From Oscillospiraceae bacterium (GTDB lineage Bacteria > Bacillota > Clostridia > Oscillospirales > CAG-272): a stretch of DNA of 53,122 nucleotides. Location: assembly GCA_015063955.1 (NCBI GenBank), contig SVTD01000008.1, positions 1 to 53,122 on the forward strand, in the 5' to 3' direction. A model generated the notes under the pieces. That model was not told where the DNA came from and did no database searches. It saw only the letters and a program-made list of their open reading frames with translations. Every line of letters starts with the position of its first letter. The first letter of the stretch is position 1. Positions 1 to 7,678 of the stretch are shown piece after piece. The position numbers and the translations under genes were made by a program.

Positions 1-122
1 CTCGCTCAACCGAATTTTCAAGACAGTTCGCACCCAGGTAGCAACCCTCATCCGTCAGCCTTACGGCTGCCACCTTCCCCCGAATCATGGGGGAAGGACT
101 TACTATGTTCAGCTTCCTACAG
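1..122. repeat. REP-like intergenic palindromes
   Basis: Gene-free DNA with two adjacent hairpins. CAGCC/GGCTG lies at 56-69 with a TTAC loop, and CCTTCCCCC/GGGGGAAGG lies at 73-97 with a 7-base loop. The phrase CTCATCCGTCAG followed by these stems resembles a REP-like repeat widespread between genes of gut Clostridia; that match is from memory. The window edge truncates it. Confidence 0.6.
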
Positions 123-275
123 TTCGATAAACCCGAATTTGCACGCTTGGTTCGCGTGCAGAAGGGACGGCGGGCAAAAGGGTTCCCTGAAAATGAGCTT
201 GCGAATTTTTAGGGGTCCCGTCAAGGGTCTGCCCGCCCTACGGGTTAGCGGCAACATTTCGATAAACCCGAATTT
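123..275. repeat. Direct-repeat bounded structured segment
   Basis: An 18-base sequence TTCGATAAACCCGAATTT occurs at 123-140 and again at 258-275 in the same orientation. Between them are a GCACGC/GCGTGC hairpin (141-159) and a longer stem GGCGGGCA (169-176) with TGCCCGCC (230-237) enclosing a partly paired GC-rich core. The core AAACCCGAATTT is the same word that forms the ends of the element at 32578-32891, so this is probably a related or decayed copy. No convincing gene lies here. Confidence 0.55.
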
Positions 276-280
276 ACCTT

Positions 281-475
281 ATCCTTTTTCAAAGTTTTTT
301 GGAGTGAGGAGAAGAAAAAACGATTGAGTATCGTTTTTTCGACGACGTAACTAAAACAAGGAAAGTATCGAGGCGAGTGTATCGAGCCGAAGATAATTGA
401 CTATGTTTTAGGAAGATAGAACATTTTTTTCAAAAAAGGTTTTGCGTCCCCGTTCTCCCCTATAAACCCGAATTT
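281..475 (+). repeat. Partial copy of the 32578-32891 repeat family
   Basis: The string CAAAGTTTTTTGG followed by AGTG and AGGA, then a T-run/A-run hairpin, a TTTGC word, CTCCCC and finally TAAACCCGAATTT, appears in the same order as in the right half of the element at 32811-32887. Here about 110 extra bases, including an AAAAAACGAT/ATCGTTTTTT hairpin near 314-337, split the shared parts. It looks like a half-element with an internal insertion. The remainder to 574 is AT-rich and holds the promoter of the next gene. Confidence 0.55.
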
Positions 476-513
476 ATCTTTTTATCAATTTACTCCTACT
501 ATTTTTTACATAG

Positions 514-545
514 ATATTGGCAACTGTCAATATATGTGGTATTCT
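514..545 (+). promoter_or_regulatory. Promoter with overlapping palindrome
   Basis: A sigma-A type promoter: TTGGCA (517-522), 17-base spacer, TATTCT (540-545) preceded by an extended TGG. A 20-base imperfect palindrome (514-533; half-sites ATATTGGCAA and ATATTGACAG, 8 of 10 positions matching) covers the -35 box, which suggests a repressor site. Confidence 0.55.
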
Positions 546-574
546 ATTATTGATAAATATATTCGGAGGTTCCT

Positions 575-2005
575 ATGAAAAAGGTTGTTGCTTTTTTGCT
601 TGTTTTGAGTATGCTTGCCCTTGCTTCATGCGGACGTGACAGTGAGATCGTGCCCGATGCTACCGACACGGCTGAGACTACGGTTTTGGATGATACCACC
701 GCCCCGCCCGATGAAACGACAGGCGACGGTTCGGATAAGGAACCTACTGTTTCTTTACCGAGGGAGTACGAGCCGGTAATTGAAAACTATAAAAACATAG
801 TTGATATGAGGTTATCCGAAAATTTTCAGGAGAACTGGTACAACGATGTGTACAGAGGCACCTATGAGGGTTATTACGATGATCTTATCATGGGCGATTT
901 TGATACGATGATAGTCGAAATGCTCCTTCCCGGTGATAACGTTACCTCTTCGTCTTACGGCTACGTTCTTAATGATATCAACGGCGATAACGTTCCTGAG
1001 CTTTTCTGGGTAAGTGCGGATCTTGACAATATCTTTGCCGTATTTACCTTGAGCGGTATGGACGTTCAGCTTCTTGATGCCTTTTGGTCCCGTTATCAGT
1101 GCTGTGTTACCGATAAGGGCGAGCTTTATACCCGTGGCTCCTCAGGTGCCGCTGTGACAAGCTATCATATAAGAGCCCTTGAGCCCCACAGTGCAGAGCT
1201 TATATCCGTTAAGGAATTCGGCTCGGATACAGACGAGGCGGGCGAGCAGTTCTATTATGAGGCTGAATCATTCGGGGCTGACTATATCAGCGAGGAGCGT
1301 TTTGAAGAGCTTCTGTCTGAATATCCCTTTGAAAATGGCGAAAGCTGGAAAAAGAGCTTTGTTTATTCTTTGCCAAATGACTATTATCTTACTGAAATGT
1401 CCGAGGAAAATATCGTTAGCATAAGTGTTCCCGACGTTGAATTTGACGGTGTAATTTCCGATCGGGTAACATCATATCTTACCGAGCATTTTTTTGAATT
1501 TGAATGTCAGCTTGAAAAGACAGACAGCATGAGCACGGAGCTTCTTGAAAGACTTGACAGTCGGGAATATACGGGATACTGCGCAGAGCTTGACGGAACG
1601 GTTACAAGATCCGATGAAAAGATGATCAGCATCAAATTTGAAGGTCTTGTAAACTACATGACTGCGGCGCACCCGAATCACGTGCTGTTTTCCGTAAACG
1701 TTGACAAAGCTACGGGTGAGAGAGTTTTATTTGCGGATAAGTATAATATAACAGATGAGCTGTACTCGGTTTTCCTCACATATGCCCAGGCTGAGATAGA
1801 CAGTGTTGCAGGTGAGGGAACGGTATCGGTTGAAGAGCAGCTTTGCCCGAAGGATTCCTTTATTAAAGGGTTATCCGATGAATCGACAGTATGCGTCTTT
1901 TACTCCGGCGAAAGCATAGTTATAAGCTACGAGGTACCTTTTGCCGTTGGCGGACACAGGGAAGCGGAAATACCGCTTTCCGAGCTTTCACAATTTGAAA
2001 AATAA
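575..2005 (+). CDS. Lipoprotein with DUF3298-like C-terminal domain
   Basis: A 476-residue protein exported as a lipoprotein: a lysine start, a hydrophobic core and the lipobox LASC at about residues 16-19, so Cys19 would be lipidated. Residues about 25-60 are an Asp/Thr/Pro-rich linker. The C-terminal part (about 290-475) resembles the DUF3298/RsiV/PdaC-type extracytoplasmic domain, with the pattern of strands around VNVDKATGERVLFADKYN and a terminal VPFAVGG segment. The middle section is acidic and not recognised. The start has a clear GGAGG ribosome site at 565-570. It is monocistronic, with its own promoter and a shared terminator against the convergent kor operon. The function is unknown; RsiV-like domains bind lysozyme and PdaC acts on peptidoglycan, but no catalytic motif was seen here. 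Confidence 0.75.
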   Translation: MKKVVAFLLVLSMLALASCGRDSEIVPDATDTAETTVLDDTTAPPDETTGDGSDKEPTVSLPREYEPVIENYKNIVDMRLSENFQENWYNDVYRGTYEGYYDDLIMGDFDTMIVEMLLPGDNVTSSSYGYVLNDINGDNVPELFWVSADLDNIFAVFTLSGMDVQLLDAFWSRYQCCVTDKGELYTRGSSGAAVTSYHIRALEPHSAELISVKEFGSDTDEAGEQFYYEAESFGADYISEERFEELLSEYPFENGESWKKSFVYSLPNDYYLTEMSEENIVSISVPDVEFDGVISDRVTSYLTEHFFEFECQLEKTDSMSTELLERLDSREYTGYCAELDGTVTRSDEKMISIKFEGLVNYMTAAHPNHVLFSVNVDKATGERVLFADKYNITDELYSVFLTYAQAEIDSVAGEGTVSVEEQLCPKDSFIKGLSDESTVCVFYSGESIVISYEVPFAVGGHREAEIPLSELSQFEK

Positions 2006-2010
2006 TAAGA

Positions 2011-2042
2011 AAAACGCAACGGCATTGCCGTTGCGTTTTTTT
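2011..2042. terminator. Bidirectional terminator
   Basis: Perfect 9-bp stem CGCAACGGC/GCCGTTGCG (2015-2035) with a 3-base loop, flanked by A and T runs. It serves the lipoprotein gene and the convergent korC. Confidence 0.9.
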
Positions 2043-2043
2043 A

Positions 2044-2574
2044 TCAGAATTCGTATCCGAGCTTGAGGGCCTTCTTGTTCTTTTCGATGAGAGCAGCCTT
2101 GGATTCGGGGATACCCTTGAGAATATAGGAAAGGAATGTATCATACTCGAACATACCCGTAAGCTTGAGAATCTGGCCGAGAACGATAACGTTTGCCATA
2201 CCCTCGATTCCGTTTTCGCTAGCGACAGCCGTTGCGGGAATATAGCAGACCTTGATGTCCTCGCGCTCGCTCTTCTTTGCAACAAGAGAGGAGTCAACGA
2301 TCATAAGTCCGCCTGCCTTTACCGCAGGCTCGAACTTGTCGTAGGAGGGAAGGTTCATAGCAACGAGAACGTCGGGATTTGTAATTGTAGGTGCGCCGAT
2401 CTCCTCATCGGAAATAATAACGGAGCAGTTTGCTGCGCCGCCTCTCATTTCGGGTCCGTAGGAGGGAAGCCAGGAAACCTGCTTACCTGCGTACATTGCG
2501 CTTTTTGCCATTGCCTTACCGGAGAAGAGGATGCCCTGTCCGCCAAAGCCTGCAAAGAGGATAGATGTTGTCAT
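2044..2574 (-). CDS. korC: 2-oxoacid:ferredoxin oxidoreductase, gamma subunit
   Basis: A 176-residue gamma subunit of a 2-oxoacid:ferredoxin oxidoreductase, which oxidatively decarboxylates a 2-oxoacid to its acyl-CoA and reduces ferredoxin in the cytoplasm. The family signature is clear: FAGFGGQGI at residues 7-15, then the SYGPEMRGG segment near 38-46 that faces CoA/TPP at the subunit interface. The length is typical. It is the last gene of the minus-strand operon; its start lies 1 base past the korB stop, and a GGAGG site sits inside the end of korB, so translation is coupled. Kor (2-oxoglutarate) and Vor (branched-chain 2-oxoacids) share this layout, so the substrate is not settled. Confidence 0.88.
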   Translation of the reverse strand: MTTSILFAGFGGQGILFSGKAMAKSAMYAGKQVSWLPSYGPEMRGGAANCSVIISDEEIGAPTITNPDVLVAMNLPSYDKFEPAVKAGGLMIVDSSLVAKKSEREDIKVCYIPATAVASENGIEGMANVIVLGQILKLTGMFEYDTFLSYILKGIPESKAALIEKNKKALKLGYEF

Positions 2575-2575
2575 A

Positions 2576-3328
2576 TTACTTTTCCTCCTTTGCGTCGATA
2601 TCCTTATATGTGCCGAGAGGATACTGAGGCATCATATTTTCGCGGAGCCATTCAAGTGATTTTTCGGGAGACATACCCCAGTTTGTGGGGCAGGTGGAGA
2701 GGACCTCAACGATAGTAAAGCCCTTCTTGTCTCTCTGATACTCAAATGCCTTCTTGATCTGCTTCTTTGCGGCGATGATGTTTTTGGGCGTATCAACTGC
2801 AACACGGGATGCAAGAGCTACGCCGTCAAGAGTGGAGAGCATCTCGCAAACTCTGATGGGGTTACCCTGGATAGCCTTGTCGCGTCCGTAGGGAGAGGTT
2901 GTGGTAACCTGACCGAGAAGAGTTGTAGGCGCCATCTGACCGCCTGTCATACCGTAAATTGCGTTGTTAACGAAGATGATGGTGATATTCTCGCCACGGG
3001 TGGCCGCGTGTACCGTCTCTGCAGTACCGATAGCCGCAAGGTCACCGTCGCCCTGATATGTAAACACAAAGTTATCGGGGTGAGTACGCTTTACGCCCGT
3101 TGCAACTGCGGGAGCACGGCCGTGAGCCGCCTGAACCATGTCGCACTCAAAATAGTTATAAGAAAATACAGAGCAGCCTACACTTGCAATACCGACTGTC
3201 TGTCCCTCGATTCCAAGCTCGTCGATAACCTCGGCTACAAGACGGTGGATAATACCGTGTGTACAGCCGGGGCAGTAGTGAAGAGGCACGTCTGAAAGAG
3301 CGTGAGGTCTGTCAAATACTGTTTTCAT
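2576..3328 (-). CDS. korB: 2-oxoacid:ferredoxin oxidoreductase, beta (TPP) subunit
   Basis: A 250-residue thiamine-pyrophosphate subunit. The CPGC motif (19-22) and GDGD (93-96) followed by NNAIYGMTGG (121-130) are the standard TPP/Mg2+ binding signature. An upstream in-frame ATG at 3382 exists, but it lies inside korA. The chosen ATG at 3328 has GGAGG 8 bases upstream and gives the family's usual N-terminus. It sits 13 bases after korA. It works with KorA, KorC and the ferredoxin subunit as a four-protein complex and would supply reduced ferredoxin to the Rnf complex encoded 20 kb away. Confidence 0.9.
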   Translation of the reverse strand: MKTVFDRPHALSDVPLHYCPGCTHGIIHRLVAEVIDELGIEGQTVGIASVGCSVFSYNYFECDMVQAAHGRAPAVATGVKRTHPDNFVFTYQGDGDLAAIGTAETVHAATRGENITIIFVNNAIYGMTGGQMAPTTLLGQVTTTSPYGRDKAIQGNPIRVCEMLSTLDGVALASRVAVDTPKNIIAAKKQIKKAFEYQRDKKGFTIVEVLSTCPTNWGMSPEKSLEWLRENMMPQYPLGTYKDIDAKEEK

Positions 3329-3341
3329 TTCGTGTTCCTCC

Positions 3342-4409
3342 TTATGCGTTGATTTCTGCGTGAAGCTTCTTGATCTCTTCAAGAACTGCTTCGGGGGTGG
3401 GGATCATACCGCCGGTTCTGCCGTAGAAGTGTACGGGAGCCTTGCCGTTAACTGCAAGACGAACGTCGTCGATCATCTGTCCCTTGGACATTTCAACGGA
3501 AAGGAACGCCTTTGCGTTATCGGCAACAGCGGCGATGTTCTTCTTGGGGAAGGGCCAGAGGGTGATGGGGCGGATAAGTCCTACCTTGATGCCTGCTTCT
3601 CTTGCCGCCTTGATGGCAGTCTTGCAGATACGGGCTGTGATGCCGAAGGAAACGAGAACGATATCAGCGTCCTCTGTGAGATACTCCTCGCATCTTGCTT
3701 CGTTTTCCTCGATAATATCGTATCTCTTGTATCTCTCGTCAACAACGTCCTCGAGAACCTGAGGATCGATGTAGAGGGAGTTTACGATGTTCTTTTTTCT
3801 CTCGCCCTTGTGACCGCAAGCTGCCCAATCCTTCTCGGGAGTTTCGCGGCGGGGGATGGAGTTGAAGTCAACGGGCTCCATCATCTGACCGAGCGCTCCG
3901 TCGCAAAGGATCATTGCAGGGATCCTGTAGATATCTGCAAGGTCAAATGCTTCAACTGTCATCGTTGCCATTTCCTGAACGGAGGAGGGAGCAAGAACGA
4001 GAAGGCGAAGGTCGCCGTGGCCGACACCGCGGGTCGCCTGATAGTAGTCCTGCTGGGAGGGCTGGATACCGCCGAGACCGGGGCCGCCGCGCTGTACGTT
4101 AACGATAACGCAGGGAAGATCGCAGCCTGCCATATAGCTGATGCCCTCGCTCTTGAGGGAGATTCCGGGGGAGGAGGAGGAGGTGATAACTCTGGTGCCT
4201 GCTGCAGCCGCGCCGAGAGTCATATTGATGGCCGCGACCTCGCTCTCAGCCTGAAGGCAGAGACCGCCGACCTTGGGGAGCTTCTTTGCCATATACTCGG
4301 AAAGCTCTGTCTGAGGTGTGATGGGGTAACCGAAATAGTATTTACAGCCGCACTCGATAGCTGCCTGAGCGATAGCCTCGGTACCCTTCATAAGTACTTT
4401 ATCTGACAT
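3342..4409 (-). CDS. korA: 2-oxoacid:ferredoxin oxidoreductase, alpha subunit (Vor/Kor)
   Basis: A 355-residue alpha subunit. The N-terminus carries the YFGYPITPQTE motif typical of the pyrimidine-binding domain, then QAESEVAAINM and a glycine-rich RGGPGLGG stretch; the C-terminal half is the transketolase-C-like domain. The start at 4409 is preferred over 4439 because GGAG stands 9 bases upstream and the protein then begins MSDKVLMKG, as relatives do. The overall sequence looks closest to proteins annotated VorB (3-methyl-2-oxobutanoate), so branched-chain 2-oxoacids are a real alternative to 2-oxoglutarate. It follows the ferredoxin gene by 13 bases. Confidence 0.88.
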   Translation of the reverse strand: MSDKVLMKGTEAIAQAAIECGCKYYFGYPITPQTELSEYMAKKLPKVGGLCLQAESEVAAINMTLGAAAAGTRVITSSSSPGISLKSEGISYMAGCDLPCVIVNVQRGGPGLGGIQPSQQDYYQATRGVGHGDLRLLVLAPSSVQEMATMTVEAFDLADIYRIPAMILCDGALGQMMEPVDFNSIPRRETPEKDWAACGHKGERKKNIVNSLYIDPQVLEDVVDERYKRYDIIEENEARCEEYLTEDADIVLVSFGITARICKTAIKAAREAGIKVGLIRPITLWPFPKKNIAAVADNAKAFLSVEMSKGQMIDDVRLAVNGKAPVHFYGRTGGMIPTPEAVLEEIKKLHAEINA

Positions 4410-4422
4410 TATTATTCTCCTT

Positions 4423-4635
4423 TCACGCGTCTTTTTCAACCTTTATAACGCAATCGGGGCACATCATAGCGCACATAGCGCAGGCGATGCACTTTTCCTG
4501 CTCTGTAATAACTGCAGGATGGTAGCCTTTAGCGTTAAGGGTGTCTTTTGCAAGGGCAATTATCTTTTTAGGGCAGGCTGTTACGCACAGTCCGCAGCCC
4601 TTACAGGAATCGGTTTTAAATGTAACCTTGTTCAT
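4423..4635 (-). CDS. korD: 2x[4Fe-4S] ferredoxin subunit of the Kor complex
   Basis: A 70-residue ferredoxin-type delta subunit. Two classical cluster motifs are visible: CKGCGLCVTACP near the N-terminus and CIACAMCAMMCP near the C-terminus, each CxxCxxCxxxCP. The start at 4635 has GGAG with 7-base spacing and gives MNKVTF; a longer frame to 4656 lacks support. It carries electrons from the catalytic subunits towards free ferredoxin. It is located between the MinD-like ATPase and korA in one operon. Confidence 0.9.
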   Translation of the reverse strand: MNKVTFKTDSCKGCGLCVTACPKKIIALAKDTLNAKGYHPAVITEQEKCIACAMCAMMCPDCVIKVEKDA

Positions 4636-4668
4636 ACTGTATCTCCTTTTGAACAAAATTTTATAAAG

Positions 4669-5340
4669 TCAGAATATCTGCTTTGTAACGTTTTTCATGG
4701 GGAAGAATCTTTCGCCCTCTGCCCTTATCTCACCGATAAGATCCTTATAATAGGAGGTGAAGAGAAGGGGAAGGGAGCATTCCTCGCTTACCTTATGGGC
4801 ATATTCGAGGGATGCGAGAATATCTTCCTTTGTGGTTTCGGCACCTATGGAGCTGTTATTGACAACAGACGTGCATTTCAGGTGGGATGCCTCCTCGATG
4901 ATGTGCATAAGGTCTGCCGCCGCCGAAGGATCGGAAATAAGAGGTCGGTATTTTGATACCACGTAGATCATTTCGTAGCCGCATTCCTTGATAAGATCGG
5001 AATACATACCCAGCGCCGCCGCACCGTCGTCTCCTCCCACGTCTATAAATGAAACCGTATCGGAATCGGGGGAGAAAATTGAGTAAAGCTCGGCAGGCAG
5101 GCTCGGAATATCCACGTTTGTGTTTGCGAATTCGGGAAGTATGGGGTGGATTCCCGCGCTCTCAAGCTCCTTTGCATTATCGGCAGCACGGAAGTAGGGA
5201 TTGACCGTATCTACGTCCGCAAGGGCAACCTTTGCCGAAGGATAGCGCTTTTTGTAAAGCAATGCAAGGTTTACCGCGACATTCGTCTTTCCGGAGCCGT
5301 AGTGACCGCAAATGATCTTGATTCTTTTGCTTTTTTGCAT
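4669..5340 (-). CDS. MinD/ParA-like P-loop ATPase of the kor operon
   Basis: A 223-residue SIMIBI-class NTPase. GHYGSGKTN near residues 11-19 is the Walker A loop, DVDTVNPYFR near 43-52 follows the second strand, and FIDVGGDDGA near 98-107 is the switch/Walker B region. There is no DNA-binding or membrane-targeting helix. The start at 5340 has GGAG 9 bases upstream. It is the first gene of the kor operon and lies 33 bases before the ferredoxin. Such ATPases often accompany Kor/Vor genes in Clostridia, which suggests a role in cofactor or Fe-S handling for the complex; that is inference, and no biochemical function is known to me. Confidence 0.75.
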   Translation of the reverse strand: MQKSKRIKIICGHYGSGKTNVAVNLALLYKKRYPSAKVALADVDTVNPYFRAADNAKELESAGIHPILPEFANTNVDIPSLPAELYSIFSPDSDTVSFIDVGGDDGAAALGMYSDLIKECGYEMIYVVSKYRPLISDPSAAADLMHIIEEASHLKCTSVVNNSSIGAETTKEDILASLEYAHKVSEECSLPLLFTSYYKDLIGEIRAEGERFFPMKNVTKQIF

Positions 5341-5378
5341 AATTTGTGCTCCTTCCTTGCAAATATAAGATAACACAT

Positions 5379-5407
5379 ATTGTATCATACTTTTTTGCGC
5401 GTGAAAA
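5379..5407 (-). promoter_or_regulatory. Promoter of the kor operon
   Basis: Reading the minus strand: TTTTCA, 17 bases, TACAAT, about 40 bases before the ATPase start. It is divergent from the cdaA promoter. Confidence 0.55.
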
Positions 5408-5470
5408 GGGGTTATGCAATTATTTATGAAAATTTTTTTGGAAATTTTTCATATTTATTTTGATATTTGT

Positions 5471-5499
5471 TTGAAAAATTGATTGCATTGTGATATAAT
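5471..5499 (+). promoter_or_regulatory. Promoter of the cdaA operon
   Basis: TTGAAA (5471-5476), 17 bases, TATAAT (5494-5499). A near-consensus sigma-A promoter about 50 bases before the cdaA GTG start. The DNA between it and the kor promoter is very AT-rich. Confidence 0.75.
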
Positions 5500-5550
5500 T
5501 AAACTCGTATAAGTATTTTTTGGCATAAATTTAGTGGTTGAGGTGATACT

Positions 5551-6444
5551 GTGTTTAAAAAAGACTGGCTTTCCGATTTTTTTACCGGAGTAATTCATAT
5601 AATTCAGTCTATTGAGCTTGTTGATATTATCGATATTCTTGCAGTTTCCGTCCTTTTTTACTTCGTTTATAAGTTCATCCGCAATAAGCGTGCGGGAAAG
5701 CTCATAACAGGTATTCTTCTCCTTCTGGTTGCCCTCCTTATTTCCGAGGTCACCGGTATGCTTTCCTTGCAGTTTATATTTGAGAACTTCTTCCAGGTTG
5801 GAGTTTTAGCTCTCGTTATCCTCTTTCAGCCCGAGCTCCGCTCCGCCCTTGAAAAGATGGGCGGCACCTCCCTCAAGAGCCTGAAGCCTATCGTTGACAG
5901 AAAGAGCGATTTTACTCTCGTTGTCCGCGAGGTTGCTTCTGCGGCGGCGGAGATGTCCTCAGACAAAACGGGTGCTCTCATCGTTTGTGAGCGTACTACC
6001 AAGCTTGGCGAGATCATTGCAACGGGCAGCACCATAGACGCAAACGTTAATTCATTCCTTTTGAGAAATATTTTCTTCAATAAAGCACCTCTCCACGACG
6101 GTGCAACCATCATTTCCGGCGGACGTATATGTGCTGCGGGATGTCTTCTTCCTCTTTCCGCTCAGAACGATATAAACCGTAATCTCGGAACACGTCACAG
6201 AGCGGCTCTCGGTCTTAGTGAGAACAGCGATGCGGTGGTTGTAGTCGTTTCAGAGGAAACAGGCGTTATTTCCGTTGCGGTTGACGGAAAGCTTACGAGA
6301 GGCTTTACACAGGACACACTCAGAGCTCATCTTACCGATCTTCTCGTTCAGGAGACCGATAAGGATCAGATCAAGGTGATAAAGCCCAGAAAGAAGAAGG
6401 GCCAAACAAAGAAATCTAAGGAGGCGGCATCTGATGAAGAATGA
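5551..6444 (+). CDS. cdaA: Diadenylate cyclase CdaA (membrane)
   Basis: A 297-residue membrane-anchored enzyme that joins two ATP into c-di-AMP, the essential second messenger for potassium and wall homeostasis. Three transmembrane helices (about 26-42, 51-68, 75-93) precede the DAC domain. The catalytic DGA is at 183-185 (PLHDGATII) and the ATP-binding GTRHR at 213-217. The lysine-rich tail (280-291) is longer than in Bacillus CdaA. The start is GTG, with GAGGTGAT 3 bases upstream. It overlaps cdaR by 11 bases, as in the canonical cdaA-cdaR pair. The usual third gene, glmM, is not present next to it. Confidence 0.95.
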   Translation: MFKKDWLSDFFTGVIHIIQSIELVDIIDILAVSVLFYFVYKFIRNKRAGKLITGILLLLVALLISEVTGMLSLQFIFENFFQVGVLALVILFQPELRSALEKMGGTSLKSLKPIVDRKSDFTLVVREVASAAAEMSSDKTGALIVCERTTKLGEIIATGSTIDANVNSFLLRNIFFNKAPLHDGATIISGGRICAAGCLLPLSAQNDINRNLGTRHRAALGLSENSDAVVVVVSEETGVISVAVDGKLTRGFTQDTLRAHLTDLLVQETDKDQIKVIKPRKKKGQTKKSKEAASDEE

Positions 6445-7678
6445 AAATAAGTTCTTGGAATTTATCCGCCGTTTCCATATTATCCCGAAGATAGTCTGTG
6501 TCATTCTTGCATTCATTTTCTGGATATACGTTATGGAGATCGACAGCCCCGATAACGAGGATACCTTTGAGGATATCTATATCACCGTGGTTGGTACGAC
6601 CGAGCTTGAAAACGAAAAGAATCTCTCGGTTTTCAGCGGATACGATACACCCGTTGACGTTACCGTCAAGGGTCAGAAGAGCGTTATCTCCAAATATACG
6701 GCTGAGGATATCGTAGTTACAGTTGACGTTTCCGATATCGAACAGAGCGGTATGTACACTCTGGAGCTCTTTTACGATCTCCCCTCGGGACTTACTCTCG
6801 TTGAGTCATCCGCAAAAGAGGTCAATATGTTTATAGACAGAAGGACCTCTGCGAATATTGCCGTTGAGCCCCAGCTTAAATCCTATAAGATATCAACTGC
6901 GGATTACGCCCTTGGCGACGTTACCTGCGATACACAGCTTATCACGGTTACAGGCCCGGAATCCGTTATCAACGAGATCGATAAGGCCGTTGTTGAGGTG
7001 AATATGGGCGACGAGCATCTGACTCAGTCCATCAGCACAGACGGCACCATCGTTCTTAAAAGGCAGAACGGGGAAACCGTTGACAGCAGATATCTGAAGC
7101 TCTCAAAGAACACCGTTTCCGTGAATATTCCCGTTCTCGGATTCAAGTCCGTTCCCCTCCGCGTTTCTACAAAGCACGGATTTTACACAAATGATAATTC
7201 TACCCTTACGGTCGAGCCCCAGACCATAAGGATCAAGGGCGAGCCCTCAGCGCTCCAGAATATCGAGTATATCGATATTACCACCATCGATGAAAAGAAG
7301 ATCGGCGGTGATACGGAGCTTAACGTTGATATAAATCTGCCCGAAAACGTTTACGCGGCAGACGGCCAGCCTACTGTTGCTACCGTCAGCATCAAGCTCA
7401 ATAATTTTATAAAGAAGACATTCGTTATAGAAAAGTTTCTCGTTATCAATTCAGGAGATCTTGATATAGACGTCATTGACGAATCCGTTGCCGTTACCGT
7501 TATAGGTGAGCGCGGCGCTGTCAACAGACTGAAGCTGGAGGATATCGTTATTACCGTAGATTTTGCAAATTATATGGATAATACCGGTATAGTTAACCCT
7601 CCTGTTACTATTACCATCTACTCCGAGGGTACCGTATACGAGCTTGGATTCTATGACGTTCAGGTGCAGATCAAATGA
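6434..7678 (+). CDS. cdaR: CdaA regulator CdaR (YbbR repeats)
   Basis: A 414-residue protein with one N-terminal transmembrane helix (about 15-33, rich in I/V/F/W) and an extracytoplasmic region of about four YbbR-type beta domains; recurrent patterns such as VTVKGQKSVI, ITVTGPESVI, IRIKGEPSAL and VTVIGERGAV mark the repeats. CdaR binds CdaA and modulates its activity. It overlaps cdaA upstream by 11 bases and the flavoprotein gene downstream by 4 bases, so all three are translationally coupled. Confidence 0.92.
   Translation: MKNENKFLEFIRRFHIIPKIVCVILAFIFWIYVMEIDSPDNEDTFEDIYITVVGTTELENEKNLSVFSGYDTPVDVTVKGQKSVISKYTAEDIVVTVDVSDIEQSGMYTLELFYDLPSGLTLVESSAKEVNMFIDRRTSANIAVEPQLKSYKISTADYALGDVTCDTQLITVTGPESVINEIDKAVVEVNMGDEHLTQSISTDGTIVLKRQNGETVDSRYLKLSKNTVSVNIPVLGFKSVPLRVSTKHGFYTNDNSTLTVEPQTIRIKGEPSALQNIEYIDITTIDEKKIGGDTELNVDINLPENVYAADGQPTVATVSIKLNNFIKKTFVIEKFLVINSGDLDIDVIDESVAVTVIGERGAVNRLKLEDIVITVDFANYMDNTGIVNPPVTITIYSEGTVYELGFYDVQVQIK

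Noticed and set aside
139..327. Small open frame of 62 codons in the left repeat region
   Set aside because: It begins inside the direct repeat, runs through hairpin sequence, has no ribosome site and shows no protein-like pattern.
3360..4406. Antisense open frame of 348 codons opposite korA
   Set aside because: Mirror of a clearly coding gene; cysteine- and glycine-rich nonsense with no ribosome site or promoter.
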